The notes under the pieces: model-generated
Told to the model about the DNA's origin: nothing
The model's database searches: none
What the model saw: only the letters and a program-made list of their open reading frames with translations
Shown: piece by piece, positions 16,432 to 26,039 of the stretch
Layout: every line of letters begins with the position of its first letter
Numbering within the stretch: position 1 is the stretch's first letter
Translations under genes and position numbers: made by a program
DNA from: Phycisphaeraceae bacterium
GTDB lineage: Bacteria > Planctomycetota > Phycisphaerae > Phycisphaerales > UBA1924
Reading direction: 5' to 3'
DNA length: 64,000 nt
Assembly: GCA_019454185.1 (NCBI GenBank)
Contig: CP075368.1
Coordinates: forward strand, 3,203,649 to 3,267,648

Positions 16432-18534
16432 TCAGGGGCGTCGGCCCGAAGCCATGTCGACGTGTTCGAGCCAGCGCACGGCGGCTTCGAGATACTCGCG
16501 GTCGGCGTTGTCGGCGATGCCGTCGCCGTTGAGGTCGCGCAGGGCGGTGTCGGTCGTGGTGTGCCAGGTGTGGAGGTCCTCGGCGTCCACGCGCCCGTCT
16601 CCGTTGAGATCGAATGAGCCGCGCGTGATGAGCGAGGGGGGCGCAAGCCCGTCGAGTTCGGCGCAGGTGATGAAGGGGGAGGCCGAGCCGCCGGGCGTGC
16701 CGACGATGCGCACGCCGGTGACGACCATCGGAGTGGGGAGCGGCACATCGATGATCTCGAAGGGTCGGAGCGTGAGCTGGGTGAGCGGGGCGTCGTTGAT
16801 GGCGATCCAGGTCGCGCCCGCGCCGAGCCCGAGGCGGACCTGCACGTTGAAGGTCTCGTACCACCCGCCGTCGGGAGGGGACGAGGCGTCGAAGTGATCG
16901 CCCTCGATGAATCGGACACGGTCGATCAGCACGCCTCTGTCATACAGCACGGAGAGCGTGATGGGCGAGCCGGGCGTGACGGGCGCGCCCTGGGTCGAGA
17001 AGAAGAGGCGTTCGCTGTCGTTGAGGATGTCGAGGCCCGAGCCGTCGTGCTCGATGGTGTTGGCAAAGCGGGCCTTGGCACCGGAGCCGCGCCCGGATGG
17101 CGGCGCGCCGACGTGCGAGGTGGTGGTAGTGACGACGCCGCCGGCGAGGCGGACGCGGGTGGTCGCGCTCGAGAGCCAGAGATCGGTGATGGGGTTGAGT
17201 TGGTCGGGCGGGTTCTCCGCGGGGCGCGGGAGGACGATGACGGGTGAGCGTTCGTCGGCGTACCCGCCCGATTCGTTGACGGCCGCGCGGACGAGGGGCA
17301 TCATCCGCTCGGCCATGCTCGCGAAGGAGTCGAGTGCGCCATCATCGCCGGGTGTCCGATCGGGCAGGTTGTTGCGTGTGCGTTCGATGTCGTAGCGATC
17401 GGAGAGGACGAGCGAGCCGGGCGTGAGGCCGAGCGTGCTCTCGATCTGTGTGATGAGGGCGTCGCGCCCAAGCATGAGCCCAAGAAGCCCGCCCATCGTG
17501 GCGGTGCCGTTGTCCGAGTCCCAGCCGCTGAGCGTGCCGATCTGGATGGTGCGGAGGAAGTCCCCCTCGCCGTAGAGGAGCGCGATGAGCCCCGTCGCGA
17601 AGTTGACGCTGGACTCGGTCCACTGGCGGTACTTGAAGCCGTTGGCCTCGGCGTTGAGCTGGTAGCGCTCATAGACGAGGTCGCGGGTGCGCTCCCAGTT
17701 GTTCTTGTCGGGGTTGTCGAGGTAATCGGCGAGAACGGTGTCGATGATGTCCGACGCCTTGGAGGTGTCGGGGATGAGGGCTCTGGCCCGATCGACGAGC
17801 AGGAGAATCCGGTCTCGCAGCGGGAGCAAGGGGTCGTAGTCCGCGGCGAGCGCGTACAGCGCAACGTGGAACTGCGAGGCGTGCGAGGCGTGGCCCCGGG
17901 AGGTGTTGGCGATGTGGATGTCCGCGAGGCGGAGCGCGACTTCCGGCGAGCCGGGCGCGAGCGCGCCGTAGAACTCGGTCGTGAGCTGCGCGTCGATCTT
18001 CAGCCAGAAGGGATTGGCACAGGGAAGGCCCGTGGACGGGGGCGTGACGTTGCGGCGCATGAGCTCAAGGGCGCGGAGGTTCGAGACCCAGAGGTACTCG
18101 TCGTCCATGTGGGCGAGCCAGGTGTCGGCGAGCGTCTGGCCGGAGATCCACGGCGTGCCGCCGAGGGTCATGGCGTGCAGGGCGAGGTACTCGACATCGG
18201 TATCGTCATCGCTGGGCCAGGGGTCGAGGGAGAGAACAAACTCGAGCGGCCCCTTGCCGAGGTTGATGCCCCAGTCGGCATCGGTGAGGAACGGGGGGAC
18301 GGTGACCTTGCCCTCAGAGCGGAGCCCCGTCCACGTCGCGATGGACTCGGCGAGCCACATGGCACGGAGACGCGAGGTGTAGTCGGCCTCGGAGATGATG
18401 CGAGGGGTGTGGGAGTCGGCGTGTGACGTGAAGGTGTGGAGTGTGAGAGAGATCGACGCGGCGATGGTCATCGCCACGGTGAGGCCGAGGTTGCCCGCCG
18501 GATTGCGCACCAGTGTGGCCCTCCTACGGATCAT
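16432..18534 (-). CDS. Secreted ADP-ribosylglycohydrolase-like protein with dockerin-type tail
   Basis: The product has 700 residues. A membrane/signal segment lies at about 15-38. The N-terminal half is helical and contains a GWDSDNGTATMGGLLG motif near residue 335, the Asp-rich metal site of the ADP-ribosylglycohydrolase (DraG) fold, normally GGDTDTNA. A beta-rich middle (about 430-630) looks like a carbohydrate-binding or jelly-roll part. The C-terminus carries two calcium-loop repeats, DLNGDGRVDAEDL (642-654) and DLNGDGIADNADREYL (668-683), as in type I dockerin or planctomycete GC-type tails. Reversal of ADP-ribosylation is normally cytosolic, so an exported version probably acts on another N- or O-glycosidic substrate. 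Family call good, substrate unknown. Confidence 0.8.
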   Translation of the reverse strand: MIRRRATLVRNPAGNLGLTVAMTIAASISLTLHTFTSHADSHTPRIISEADYTSRLRAMWLAESIATWTGLRSEGKVTVPPFLTDADWGINLGKGPLEFVLSLDPWPSDDDTDVEYLALHAMTLGGTPWISGQTLADTWLAHMDDEYLWVSNLRALELMRRNVTPPSTGLPCANPFWLKIDAQLTTEFYGALAPGSPEVALRLADIHIANTSRGHASHASQFHVALYALAADYDPLLPLRDRILLLVDRARALIPDTSKASDIIDTVLADYLDNPDKNNWERTRDLVYERYQLNAEANGFKYRQWTESSVNFATGLIALLYGEGDFLRTIQIGTLSGWDSDNGTATMGGLLGLMLGRDALITQIESTLGLTPGSLVLSDRYDIERTRNNLPDRTPGDDGALDSFASMAERMMPLVRAAVNESGGYADERSPVIVLPRPAENPPDQLNPITDLWLSSATTRVRLAGGVVTTTTSHVGAPPSGRGSGAKARFANTIEHDGSGLDILNDSERLFFSTQGAPVTPGSPITLSVLYDRGVLIDRVRFIEGDHFDASSPPDGGWYETFNVQVRLGLGAGATWIAINDAPLTQLTLRPFEIIDVPLPTPMVVTGVRIVGTPGGSASPFITCAELDGLAPPSLITRGSFDLNGDGRVDAEDLHTWHTTTDTALRDLNGDGIADNADREYLEAAVRWLEHVDMASGRRP

Positions 18535-18647
18535 TCTTCGGCCGTTCGGGGTACGGGGCGAGCGGGAAGTGTGAGGATCTCAGGGAATGGTCCTCGGCTC
18601 GGGTCTTGTTCGATCGGTATCCCAGCGCGGACCGATAGAGTCCGTGC

Positions 18648-20183
18648 ATGGCGGATCGTGAGCGACATCTTCTGGCCAGCGGTGCTGGCGGGCCCGGGCC
18701 TTCAGGCGGGCTCGGCCCTTCGGACCGACACAGGCCTGTCGGCTGGGGGCTGGCGTTGCTGGTCGGCCTTGGCGCGGCGTTGCTCTCGCTGCTTCCGGCG
18801 TGGGTGCTGATCGCAACTGGTGAGTATGGCGGGCGGGGCGCGTTCGATCAGTTGAACTATCACGAGCCGGCGATTGTCCGGTTCGCCCAGCAATGGCCCC
18901 GCATGGAGTTCGGGAACTATCTCTCGGCGACCACACCGGGGTATCACGTTGTTCTCGCGGCGGCAGCGCAGGTGGTGGGGACCGAACGGGCGGTGCTGCA
19001 AGTCCTGGGTTCGCTCTTCACCGGCGGGCTGCTGGTCGTGCTGGGGGCAGCGGCGGCGCGTCGCGTGGGGGTGCGGGTCGCGGCGGTGATGATGCTGCCG
19101 CTCGTGGGCTCGATGTATCTCTTCTTCCCCGGCGTATGGCTGCTGCCGGACAACGCCGGGTGGCTGGGTGTTGTCGCCTGTCTGCTGATCGCGCTCTCGG
19201 GGCGTGTGGGGTGGAAGTCGCTCGTGGCGTTTGCCTGCGCGTTCGCGGCGTTGGTGATGGTCAGGCAGGTTCATCTCTGGACGCTCGGGCCCGCGCTCGC
19301 TGCGGCGTATCTCGGCTCTCGCGAGAGCGAGCCCAATCGGCGTGAGGCGTGGGATGTGCGGGGTCTCGTGATCGGGGACTTTGCGGGGGGGATGTGCCGC
19401 GTGGGCGCGGTGCTTGTGGCGGCGGCGTTCGCGTTGATTCCGTTTGGCGCCTTGGTGTGGCAGTGGGGGGGCCTGACGCCCCCGTACTTTCTGAGGCACC
19501 AGGGGTTGAACCCGGCAGCACCGGCGTTTGTGCTCGCGGTGTTCGGCGTGTTTGCGCCGGCCTACGCGGCTATGGCGTGGCGCGGTTTGTCGCGGGTTGC
19601 GGCTTCGAACGCTCCGGCGATCGCGCTTGGCGTGCTTGTCGGGTGTGGTTCCGCGCTCGCGGTGCCGAGCACCTATGACCAGAGCGCGGGACGGTGGACG
19701 GGGCTGTGGAACCTCGTGAAGATCGGGCCGGAGGTGATGGATCGTTCGATCGTGCTGTGCGTGCTCGCGGGGATCGGGGGCGGGGTGTTGATGTTGATGC
19801 TGGGCGGGTTGTCGCGGCGCGATCGCTGGATCGTGCTCGCTGCGGTGGTGGGGTATGCCGCGGCGCTCGCGGGGACGCACGAGGTCTGGCATCGGTATGT
19901 GGAGCCGTTCGTGCTGATCGTGCTCACGCTGGTGGCAGCGCGTGTGGTCGGACGAGATGGGGTCGGGCTTGTGGGTGTCGGGCGTGTGGGGCGTGTGGGG
20001 GGTGGAAGGTGGGGGGGGGGGGGGGGTGTGGCGGTTTCGGCGGTGGGTGTGGGGTTGGGGGCGTTGACGTGTGTGACGGTGTCGCGTGGGAAGCCGGTGC
20101 GGGACCTGGGTTTGTATGAGGTGCCGGCGTTCCGGGTGGAGGGGTGGTCGATGCCGCGTGGTGTGGTTCGGGAGGGTGAGTGA
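18648..20183 (+). CDS. Polytopic membrane protein, GT-C/ALG10-like, with internal poly-G tract
   Basis: The protein has 511 residues with about ten hydrophobic helices. The first loop (residues about 60-100, DQLNYHEPAIVRF...TTPGYH) and a later PDNAGW loop recall the luminal loops of GT-C glycosyltransferases such as the ALG10 group, which use lipid-linked sugars. This is a resemblance, not a firm assignment. gmd lies 180 bases downstream, which would suit a glycan role. Bases 20011-20026 are 16 consecutive G within the codons for about residues 455-460. Gain or loss of one or two G would frameshift the last 50 residues, including the last membrane helix. The surrounding codons are GT-rich and low complexity. 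Confidence 0.7.
   Translation: MADRERHLLASGAGGPGPSGGLGPSDRHRPVGWGLALLVGLGAALLSLLPAWVLIATGEYGGRGAFDQLNYHEPAIVRFAQQWPRMEFGNYLSATTPGYHVVLAAAAQVVGTERAVLQVLGSLFTGGLLVVLGAAAARRVGVRVAAVMMLPLVGSMYLFFPGVWLLPDNAGWLGVVACLLIALSGRVGWKSLVAFACAFAALVMVRQVHLWTLGPALAAAYLGSRESEPNRREAWDVRGLVIGDFAGGMCRVGAVLVAAAFALIPFGALVWQWGGLTPPYFLRHQGLNPAAPAFVLAVFGVFAPAYAAMAWRGLSRVAASNAPAIALGVLVGCGSALAVPSTYDQSAGRWTGLWNLVKIGPEVMDRSIVLCVLAGIGGGVLMLMLGGLSRRDRWIVLAAVVGYAAALAGTHEVWHRYVEPFVLIVLTLVAARVVGRDGVGLVGVGRVGRVGGGRWGGGGGVAVSAVGVGLGALTCVTVSRGKPVRDLGLYEVPAFRVEGWSMPRGVVREGE
20011..20026 (+). repeat. Poly-G tract (16 G) inside a coding region
   Basis: Sixteen consecutive G lie in the coding strand near the 3' end of the polytopic membrane protein gene. 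Tracts this long slip during replication, so this may be a phase-variable coding repeat. It is also hard to sequence, so the true length is uncertain. Confidence 0.85.
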
Positions 20184-20363
20184 GGTTTGTGGGGCGCGGA
20201 GAGGGAGAATCCGCCACAGCCGGGGCGGTATCTTGCCGAAACGTGAGAACTTGGGAAGTCCGGGCGGGCTATGAATGATCCCGCCTCGGTTGTGCGGCAC
20301 TGCCCGAACATGGGGCGAACGCGGATTGTTGAAGAGGCGTGCAAGCGAAGGGAAGAACGAGCC

Positions 20364-21422
20364 ATGGGCGAGCAGAAGCGTGCGTTGATCACGGGTATCA
20401 CGGGCCAGGACGGTTCTTACCTGGCGGAGTTTCTGCTGGGGAAGGGGTATGAGGTCCACGGGATCATCCGTCGCTCGTCCTCGTTCAACACGGGTCGGAT
20501 CGACCATATTTATCTGGACCCGCACATCAAGGGCGGGAACCTGAAGCTGCACTACGGGGATCTGTGCGACGCGAACGTGCTGGACAAGCTGATGAACGAT
20601 GTGAAGCCGCACGAGGTGTACAACCTCGGCGCGCAGTCGCACGTGCGTGTGTCGTTTGACATGCCGATCTACACGGCCGAGACCGTGGCGATGGGCGCGT
20701 TGAAGCTGCTGGAGGCGGTGCGGAACTTCCAGGACCGCTCTGGGCAGCAGGTGAGGTACTACCAGGCCTCGAGCTCTGAGCAGTACGGCAAGGTGGTGGA
20801 GACGCCCCAGAAAGAGACGACGCCGTTCTACCCTCGGAGCCCGTACGCGTGCGCGAAGATGATGGCGCACTGGGCCACGGTGAACTATCGCGAGTCGTAC
20901 CAGCTGCACGCCTCGTGCGGCATCCTGTTCAACCACGAATCCCCCCGGCGCGGCGAGACGTTCGTCACCCGCAAGATCACGCGCGCGGTAGGTCGGATCA
21001 AGATGGGCCTGCAGGACAAGGTCTTCCTCGGCAACCTGGACTCGAAGCGCGACTGGGGCTTCGCGGGCGATTACGTCAAGATGATGTGGATGATGCTGCA
21101 GCAGGAGACGCCCGACGATTACGTCGTGGCGACGGGGAAGACGATCAGCGTCCGTGAGTTCGCGGAGTTGGCGTTCGCGCACGCCGGGCTGCACTTCAAG
21201 GACTTCGTTCAGTTCGATCCGCGGTATCTGCGCCCGGCGGAGGTTGATCTGCTCCTCGGCGACCCCACCAAGGCCAAGAAGAAGCTCGGATGGGTCCCGA
21301 CCACCACGGTCGAGGAACTCGCCCGCATGATGGTGGACGCGGACATGGAACTGGCGCGGCGTGAGAAGACGCTGCGCGATGCGGGGCACGAACTTCCCGA
21401 GTTCGCCGGGCACGATCAGTGA
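20364..21422 (+). CDS. gmd: GDP-mannose 4,6-dehydratase
   Basis: Gmd converts GDP-mannose to GDP-4-keto-6-deoxymannose, the precursor of GDP-fucose and related deoxy sugars, in the cytosol. The 352-residue product is a short-chain dehydrogenase-type Rossmann enzyme. It shows [10 protein letters not shown] (11-20) for NADP binding, the catalytic SSE (137-139) in [10 protein letters not shown]161-x3-K165 in YACAK, and the family marks [15 protein letters not shown] and [17 protein letters not shown]. The ATG at 20364 is preceded by a GAAGGGAAG purine stretch; the frame is open upstream to 20271 but that part is not conserved. No fcl/GMER gene follows, so the final sugar is unknown. Confidence 0.95.
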   Translation: MGEQKRALITGITGQDGSYLAEFLLGKGYEVHGIIRRSSSFNTGRIDHIYLDPHIKGGNLKLHYGDLCDANVLDKLMNDVKPHEVYNLGAQSHVRVSFDMPIYTAETVAMGALKLLEAVRNFQDRSGQQVRYYQASSSEQYGKVVETPQKETTPFYPRSPYACAKMMAHWATVNYRESYQLHASCGILFNHESPRRGETFVTRKITRAVGRIKMGLQDKVFLGNLDSKRDWGFAGDYVKMMWMMLQQETPDDYVVATGKTISVREFAELAFAHAGLHFKDFVQFDPRYLRPAEVDLLLGDPTKAKKKLGWVPTTTVEELARMMVDADMELARREKTLRDAGHELPEFAGHDQ

Positions 21423-21549
21423 ACCGCCCGGGCCGGGTTCGGAAGGACGTATGATGCCGAATGTCGGAGCCGCGCGGCGCCACGAGGGCGTCGGTGGTCG
21501 GACTTCGACCGGCGCGACGGATCGCGTCCGAACCCCATGAGCCGCTCCC

Positions 21550-23142
21550 ATGCGCTTTGAGGCCTCACAACACATGCGGATGGGCCAGCACATGAAGCTG
21601 GCGCCGCGCATGATCCAGTCGATGGAGATCCTCCAGATGCCGCTCGCGGAGCTGGAGGAGCGCATCGAGCAGGAGCTCGAGAACAACCCGACACTGGAGA
21701 TCCTGGAGCCGGGCTCGTCGGCCGAGGCGGACGCCGGTGGTGCCGGCGCTTCGGATGGGGCGTCTGTTTCCGGCGATGGCCGCGAGGGGCAGTCGGAGGA
21801 ACGTCAGGGGGAGGATGCTGACTCGTTCGAGCGGCTGGAGGGGTTTGAGGAGAGCAACCCGGAGGCGGTTGAGAACTCGTTCGACGAGGGCGGGCCGCAG
21901 CTCGATGGCCAGTTCGAGGGCCTCTCGCGCGTTCGCGATGGCGGAGAGATCGACGCGAAGATGGAGGCGATGGCGTCGGCTCCGGCGAGGCAGGGGAGCA
22001 TCGCCGAGCAGTTGCGGGCCCAGTGGGGCGTGGTGGAGGTTGATGAGGCGCTGCGTCCGTACGGAGAGTTCATCATCGACAACCTCGATGGGGACGGGTA
22101 TCTGCGGGCGGGGACGGGGGAGTTGGTTGAGCGACTGCCACCCGCGCTCCGGCGGGCGGAAGCTTCGGAGCTTCTGGAGCGTGCGCTGAAGGCCGTGCAA
22201 CTCTTTCTTGAGCCCGCCGGTGTCGGCGCGCGCGATGCCCGTGAGTGCCTGCTGCTGCAGTTGGATGCGATCGAGGATGGGGAGACCGCGGACGATGTGG
22301 TGGGGGCGTGGGACGATCAGGAAGAGCGAGCGCAGGTGATCCACGCGGCACGTCTCCTGGCGTCGGACTTTCTCGATGATCTGATGAACAACCGCCTGCC
22401 TCGCATTGTCGATCGCAGCGGTCTCTCGATGGATCGGATCAAGCAGGGGCTGGTGCTGCTGCGTCGTCTCTCGCTCTCGCCTGCGCGTCGGCTCGCGCCC
22501 GAAGAGGCGACACCGATCGTGCCGGATGGGTTCATTGAGTATGACGAGGACCAGGATCGGTACTACGCGTATCTGAACGATGCGCGTCTGCCGAATCTTC
22601 AGGTGAATCGCGAGTACGCGAAGCTGACGCGTGACAGGTCGATGCCGCAGCGTGACCGCGAGTTCATCCGGACGAACATCGGGAACGCGCAGTGGCTCAT
22701 CGACGCGGTCGAGCAGCGCAAACGCACGCTCCTCCGCGTCATCGAGGCCGTCATCGATGCGCAGCGCGAGTACTTCGATTTCGGGCCTCAGTCGCTCAAG
22801 CCATTGCCGATGACGCAGGTCGCTGAGAAGCTGGGCATCCACGTCGCCACCGTCAGCCGCGCCGTCGCCGAGAAGTACGTCATGACGCCACGGGGCGTCG
22901 TCCCTCTCCGCGGGTTCTTCACCGGCGGCACGCAGACGGAGAGCGGAGAGGACATCTCGTGGGACGCGATCAAAGCGGCGCTGCGCGAGGTCGTCGATCA
23001 GGAGGACAAGTCCAAGCCGCTGTCAGATGATGCCCTGGCCGAGGCACTGAAGGGGCGCGGCCTGGAAATCGCCCGTCGAACCGTCGCCAAGTACCGCGAG
23101 CAGTTGGGCATCCCGACGGCGCGCCTGCGCAAGACGTTCTAA
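21550..23142 (+). CDS. rpoN: RNA polymerase sigma-54 factor
   Basis: The 530-residue protein is the alternative sigma factor for -24/-12 promoters, which needs AAA+ activators. Region I (1-50) is Gln/Leu/Met-rich, with MGQHMKLAPRMIQSMEILQMPLAEL. An acidic linker follows (about 55-100), then the core-binding region and the helix-turn-helix (MTQVAEKLGIHVATVSRAV). The RpoN box ARRTVAKYRE is at 508-517. Length is slightly above the usual 430-500 because of the acidic linker. The gene is 127 bases after gmd and reads alone. No hpf or ptsN genes follow, unlike in proteobacteria. Confidence 0.96.
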   Translation: MRFEASQHMRMGQHMKLAPRMIQSMEILQMPLAELEERIEQELENNPTLEILEPGSSAEADAGGAGASDGASVSGDGREGQSEERQGEDADSFERLEGFEESNPEAVENSFDEGGPQLDGQFEGLSRVRDGGEIDAKMEAMASAPARQGSIAEQLRAQWGVVEVDEALRPYGEFIIDNLDGDGYLRAGTGELVERLPPALRRAEASELLERALKAVQLFLEPAGVGARDARECLLLQLDAIEDGETADDVVGAWDDQEERAQVIHAARLLASDFLDDLMNNRLPRIVDRSGLSMDRIKQGLVLLRRLSLSPARRLAPEEATPIVPDGFIEYDEDQDRYYAYLNDARLPNLQVNREYAKLTRDRSMPQRDREFIRTNIGNAQWLIDAVEQRKRTLLRVIEAVIDAQREYFDFGPQSLKPLPMTQVAEKLGIHVATVSRAVAEKYVMTPRGVVPLRGFFTGGTQTESGEDISWDAIKAALREVVDQEDKSKPLSDDALAEALKGRGLEIARRTVAKYREQLGIPTARLRKTF

Positions 23143-23173
23143 AAGCCCGCACGGGTCGATCGCCATGCGGCGA

Positions 23174-25027
23174 TCACTTCACGCCCGCCAGCTTCCGCAC
23201 CGTCATGTCAAAGTTCTTCACGAGCGCGGCGTGCACCGCGTAGACGATGCCGATGTACGCGCCCGCGCTGATGAAGCAGCCGATGGCAAGCGCGACGCGC
23301 GCGGTGGTGAGATCGTGCGAAGAGATGGTCTGCGAGAGCATGTCGGCAGGGTTGATGGTCGCAAAGAGCGCGGAGCCCGGACTGAGCCCGGCCAACGCGG
23401 GGCCGAGAAGGGCGAACTCGGAGCCGGCCCGCCACCCGCACAGGCCGACGAAGGCAGAGACCGCCGCGACGATACCGACCGACGCAACGACGGAGCCGAG
23501 CGTTCCTTTGCTTTTGAGCGACCAGTGAAGCCCGACGATCGCGCAGAAGGCGATGAACGGGACGACGACGATGGGGAGTATGAGCGCGGCCTCGGGCAAA
23601 ACGATGGGATGGGCGAACTGCTTGGCGAGCGCGATGGAGGTGATCATGGCTCCATCCTCGCGACCGAGGCCGCCCGTCAGGGCGTAGAGCGACGCGAAGG
23701 CGACAGTGCCGAGTGGTACTGCCAGAAGCGGGAGCAGATAGGCGATGAGCCCGCGGAGCTTTCCGGTCAGGTACGCGCTGGGGGTGATGGGTGTGGTAAG
23801 GAGCAGGTCGAGCGTGCCGTCTTCGCGCTCGCGGGTGACGGCGGTCGCCGCCATGGTGATCGCCAGCAGCGTGATGACGCCGAGTTCAGCGGTGACGGTG
23901 GTGAGCAGTGCGAGCTGGAACGAGGCGGGCGCCATCGAGCCGCTGTGATAGAGGAAGACCAGTCCGAGGCCGAAGAGGCCGCCGAGCGCGATGAAGGACC
24001 ATCGGGCGATCGACTTGGGGAGGGAGGCGTTGCGTGCCGCGGCTTCGCGCCACGCGATGGGGTTCGCCCAGGGCGTGCGGGGCGGGCGGTGCTCTGCGCC
24101 CTTGGCCCCCAGCCGGAAGATCCGCCTATGCAGGGGAATGCCGCTTGCCCCCGACCCGATCGTCTGAAGCCCGCCGGCCCGGACGGTGATGGTGCTGGCG
24201 ATGAGTAAGAAGAGCGAGAGGATGAGGCCGCCGATGTTGGAGGTGGCGACGGGGCGGACGTAGAGCCAGTGCTGGATGCCGGTGAAGGTGCCGAGCGGGG
24301 CGGTGGGGTATGAAGAGGGGGAGAGCATGGCGCGGAGCGCGAGGAAGGGGTTGAAGGCGGTGAGGATCGTGACGCCTTGCCCGTTGGGGTTGATACCACT
24401 GTTGCGGAGGTATGAGTCAAGACCAATCGTGACGGCGAGGTAGGTGACGACCGCGACATAGAAGAAGAAGACGGACCGCTTGCCGACGACGCGGCTGACC
24501 GCGAGCGCGATGGCGATGGAACCGACGACGAGCGCGGCGGTCGCCGCGATGAGATAACTGGCGAAGATCGACTTGCCGGGTACGCCCCCGAAGTACTGCG
24601 TGAGCGCGAACAAGGGGAGCGAAGCAAAGAGGAGCGCGAGAATGAAGAACAGCCGTCCGAGCAGGTTGCCCAGGACGATCTCAAGAGGTCCGAGGGGCGT
24701 GGTGAGCAGGACTTCCCAGGTCCTCGGGCTGGCTTCCTGCGCGATCGCGCCAGCCATGAAGACGGGCGCGATGACGCAGATCAGGGCGATCTGCAGGTAG
24801 GCGATGAAGGTGAAGCTCGACGCGCCCACGGCGGCAAGCGTGCGGTAGTCGAGGTCTCCGGAGCCGGCTTTGGCAAGGATCAGCCAGAGAAGGACGATGA
24901 TGAGTGCCGCGAGGTAGCCCGAGCGGATCAGCATGTGGCGCGTGCGGCGCGAGCCGTTCTGCACGAGGCGGACGGCGATCGGGTTTGTGGGGCCAAGTCG
25001 CAGCAGCCACCGGAGGATCACGGGCAT
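23174..25027 (-). CDS. ABC-2-type transporter permease, two tandem units
   Basis: The product has 617 residues with about twelve membrane helices in two halves of six (about 35-300 and 345-605). Each half contains the ABC-2 permease signature: IAQEASPRTWEVLLTTPLGPLEIVLGNLLG (split here by position 95-125) and TREREDGTLDLLLTTPITPSAYLTGKLRG-type text near residue 415, i.e. the E-x-E/TW-x2-LL-T-P pattern before helix 3. It would form the membrane part of an ATP-driven exporter or ABC-mediated maturation system. No ATPase gene is adjacent, so the ATPase must be elsewhere. The tandem fusion is unusual, since most ABC-2 permeases dimerise from one unit. The next gene upstream (25094-25717) is on the same strand. 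Confidence 0.82.
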   Translation of the reverse strand: MPVILRWLLRLGPTNPIAVRLVQNGSRRTRHMLIRSGYLAALIIVLLWLILAKAGSGDLDYRTLAAVGASSFTFIAYLQIALICVIAPVFMAGAIAQEASPRTWEVLLTTPLGPLEIVLGNLLGRLFFILALLFASLPLFALTQYFGGVPGKSIFASYLIAATAALVVGSIAIALAVSRVVGKRSVFFFYVAVVTYLAVTIGLDSYLRNSGINPNGQGVTILTAFNPFLALRAMLSPSSYPTAPLGTFTGIQHWLYVRPVATSNIGGLILSLFLLIASTITVRAGGLQTIGSGASGIPLHRRIFRLGAKGAEHRPPRTPWANPIAWREAAARNASLPKSIARWSFIALGGLFGLGLVFLYHSGSMAPASFQLALLTTVTAELGVITLLAITMAATAVTREREDGTLDLLLTTPITPSAYLTGKLRGLIAYLLPLLAVPLGTVAFASLYALTGGLGREDGAMITSIALAKQFAHPIVLPEAALILPIVVVPFIAFCAIVGLHWSLKSKGTLGSVVASVGIVAAVSAFVGLCGWRAGSEFALLGPALAGLSPGSALFATINPADMLSQTISSHDLTTARVALAIGCFISAGAYIGIVYAVHAALVKNFDMTVRKLAGVK

Positions 25028-25093
25028 GGGGCGATCATAGAGCCGCGCTGGATGTGGTGCAGATCGGGACTGGCGCGTGGATGTTCGTTCGGG

Positions 25094-25717
25094 TCAGCGC
25101 CGGTCGGGATCGTCCGCGAGCATGAGGCGTCCTGGGCCGCTGGCGGTGAGGGAGTCCCAGTCGAGCTTGGGGAAGAGGGACTTGAGGTCCTCGATGGTGA
25201 TGCGTGTGGCGAGGTGGGTTCCGGTGCGGTCGATAGCGGTGTAGGCGATGACGGGCTCACCGAAGCGGTTCTCGCGGGCCTCGATGCGGATCAGCAGCCC
25301 CTCGCTTTCGAGCGTGCCGATCGAACGCCAGGAATCGGAACCGGCCCATGTGGGGGATTCGGACGCGACTCGCTGGGTGGGCTTCACCGCGCCGGATTCC
25401 AGCACGATCTGGCGGAGCTGCTCGGCGGGAATGGTGCGGATGGAAGCCGCATCGCCCGCGAGGACGCCCTGCGGATCGGGCTTGAAGACCATGACCGAAC
25501 CGACAAGCGTGGCAAGGCCGAGTGCGAGCGTCACCTTGAATGGGGAGACGAAGCGGCCGCGGGCAGGGGTGCTGGAGGATGTGTGTGGGGGGGTGTGGGT
25601 GGGTGCGTGGGGGTGTGTGTGGGTGGGGCAGCCACACTCGTCTGCGCACAAGGGGGGGGCATCGGTCTGGAGCGTGCCTTCGATGGTCTCGTCGTGCTGA
25701 TGGGGATCGAAGGTCAT
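25094..25717 (-). CDS. Hypothetical membrane protein with His-rich N-terminus
   Basis: The protein has 207 residues. The N-terminus holds many His residues (5-46, including DPHQHDE and THTHPHAPTHTPPH) and a CADECGC cluster, a likely metal-binding tail. One membrane helix follows (about 60-78), then a soluble domain (about 90-207) of unknown type. The His stretch is encoded by GT-rich low-complexity DNA, so part of it may be repeat expansion rather than selected metal binding. ATG at 25717; it reads toward the ABC permease 66 bases away, so the two may be one unit. Confidence 0.6.
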   Translation of the reverse strand: MTFDPHQHDETIEGTLQTDAPPLCADECGCPTHTHPHAPTHTPPHTSSSTPARGRFVSPFKVTLALGLATLVGSVMVFKPDPQGVLAGDAASIRTIPAEQLRQIVLESGAVKPTQRVASESPTWAGSDSWRSIGTLESEGLLIRIEARENRFGEPVIAYTAIDRTGTHLATRITIEDLKSLFPKLDWDSLTASGPGRLMLADDPDRR

Positions 25718-26039
25718 CGTCCGGCTCCTCGGGTCGTCGCGTGGCTGCGTGAAAGAGAGAATCGGATACAACCGGGCGGATGCGACGATCTTCGCGAGCC
25801 GGGTGTGCGCACCGGCAGAGCGTGCGCGGGTTACACCGTTCATATCGGCTCAGGTCGGCTGCAGGGTCGTATTCTCGGACGGGTTGTGATGCGGGGGGGC
25901 GTGCGTGGAGACGTGCGTGGGGGGGCGTGTGTGTGGGGGCGTGTGTGGGGGGAGTGATCTGCCCGGACGCGTGATCGGGCGGCCGGTTCGCGCATACAGT
26001 TGGGCTCGCTGCCGGTCGAGAGACCGCCGCGAGCACGAC
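25718..26039. other. Intergenic region with GT-rich low-complexity DNA, 322 bases
   Basis: No gene is supported. Bases 25888-25955 consist of G runs and GTGTG units (GGGGGGGCGTGCGTGG and similar), closely resembling the low-complexity DNA at 25575-25630 inside the neighbouring gene. The region should contain the promoters of the His-rich protein gene (leftward) and of tRNA-Glu (rightward). Confidence 0.6.

Noticed and set aside
18702..21686. A 994-residue open frame on the minus strand
   Set aside because: It is the mirror of the membrane protein, gmd and rpoN genes; the product is Arg/His/Pro low complexity and the true genes carry clear motifs.
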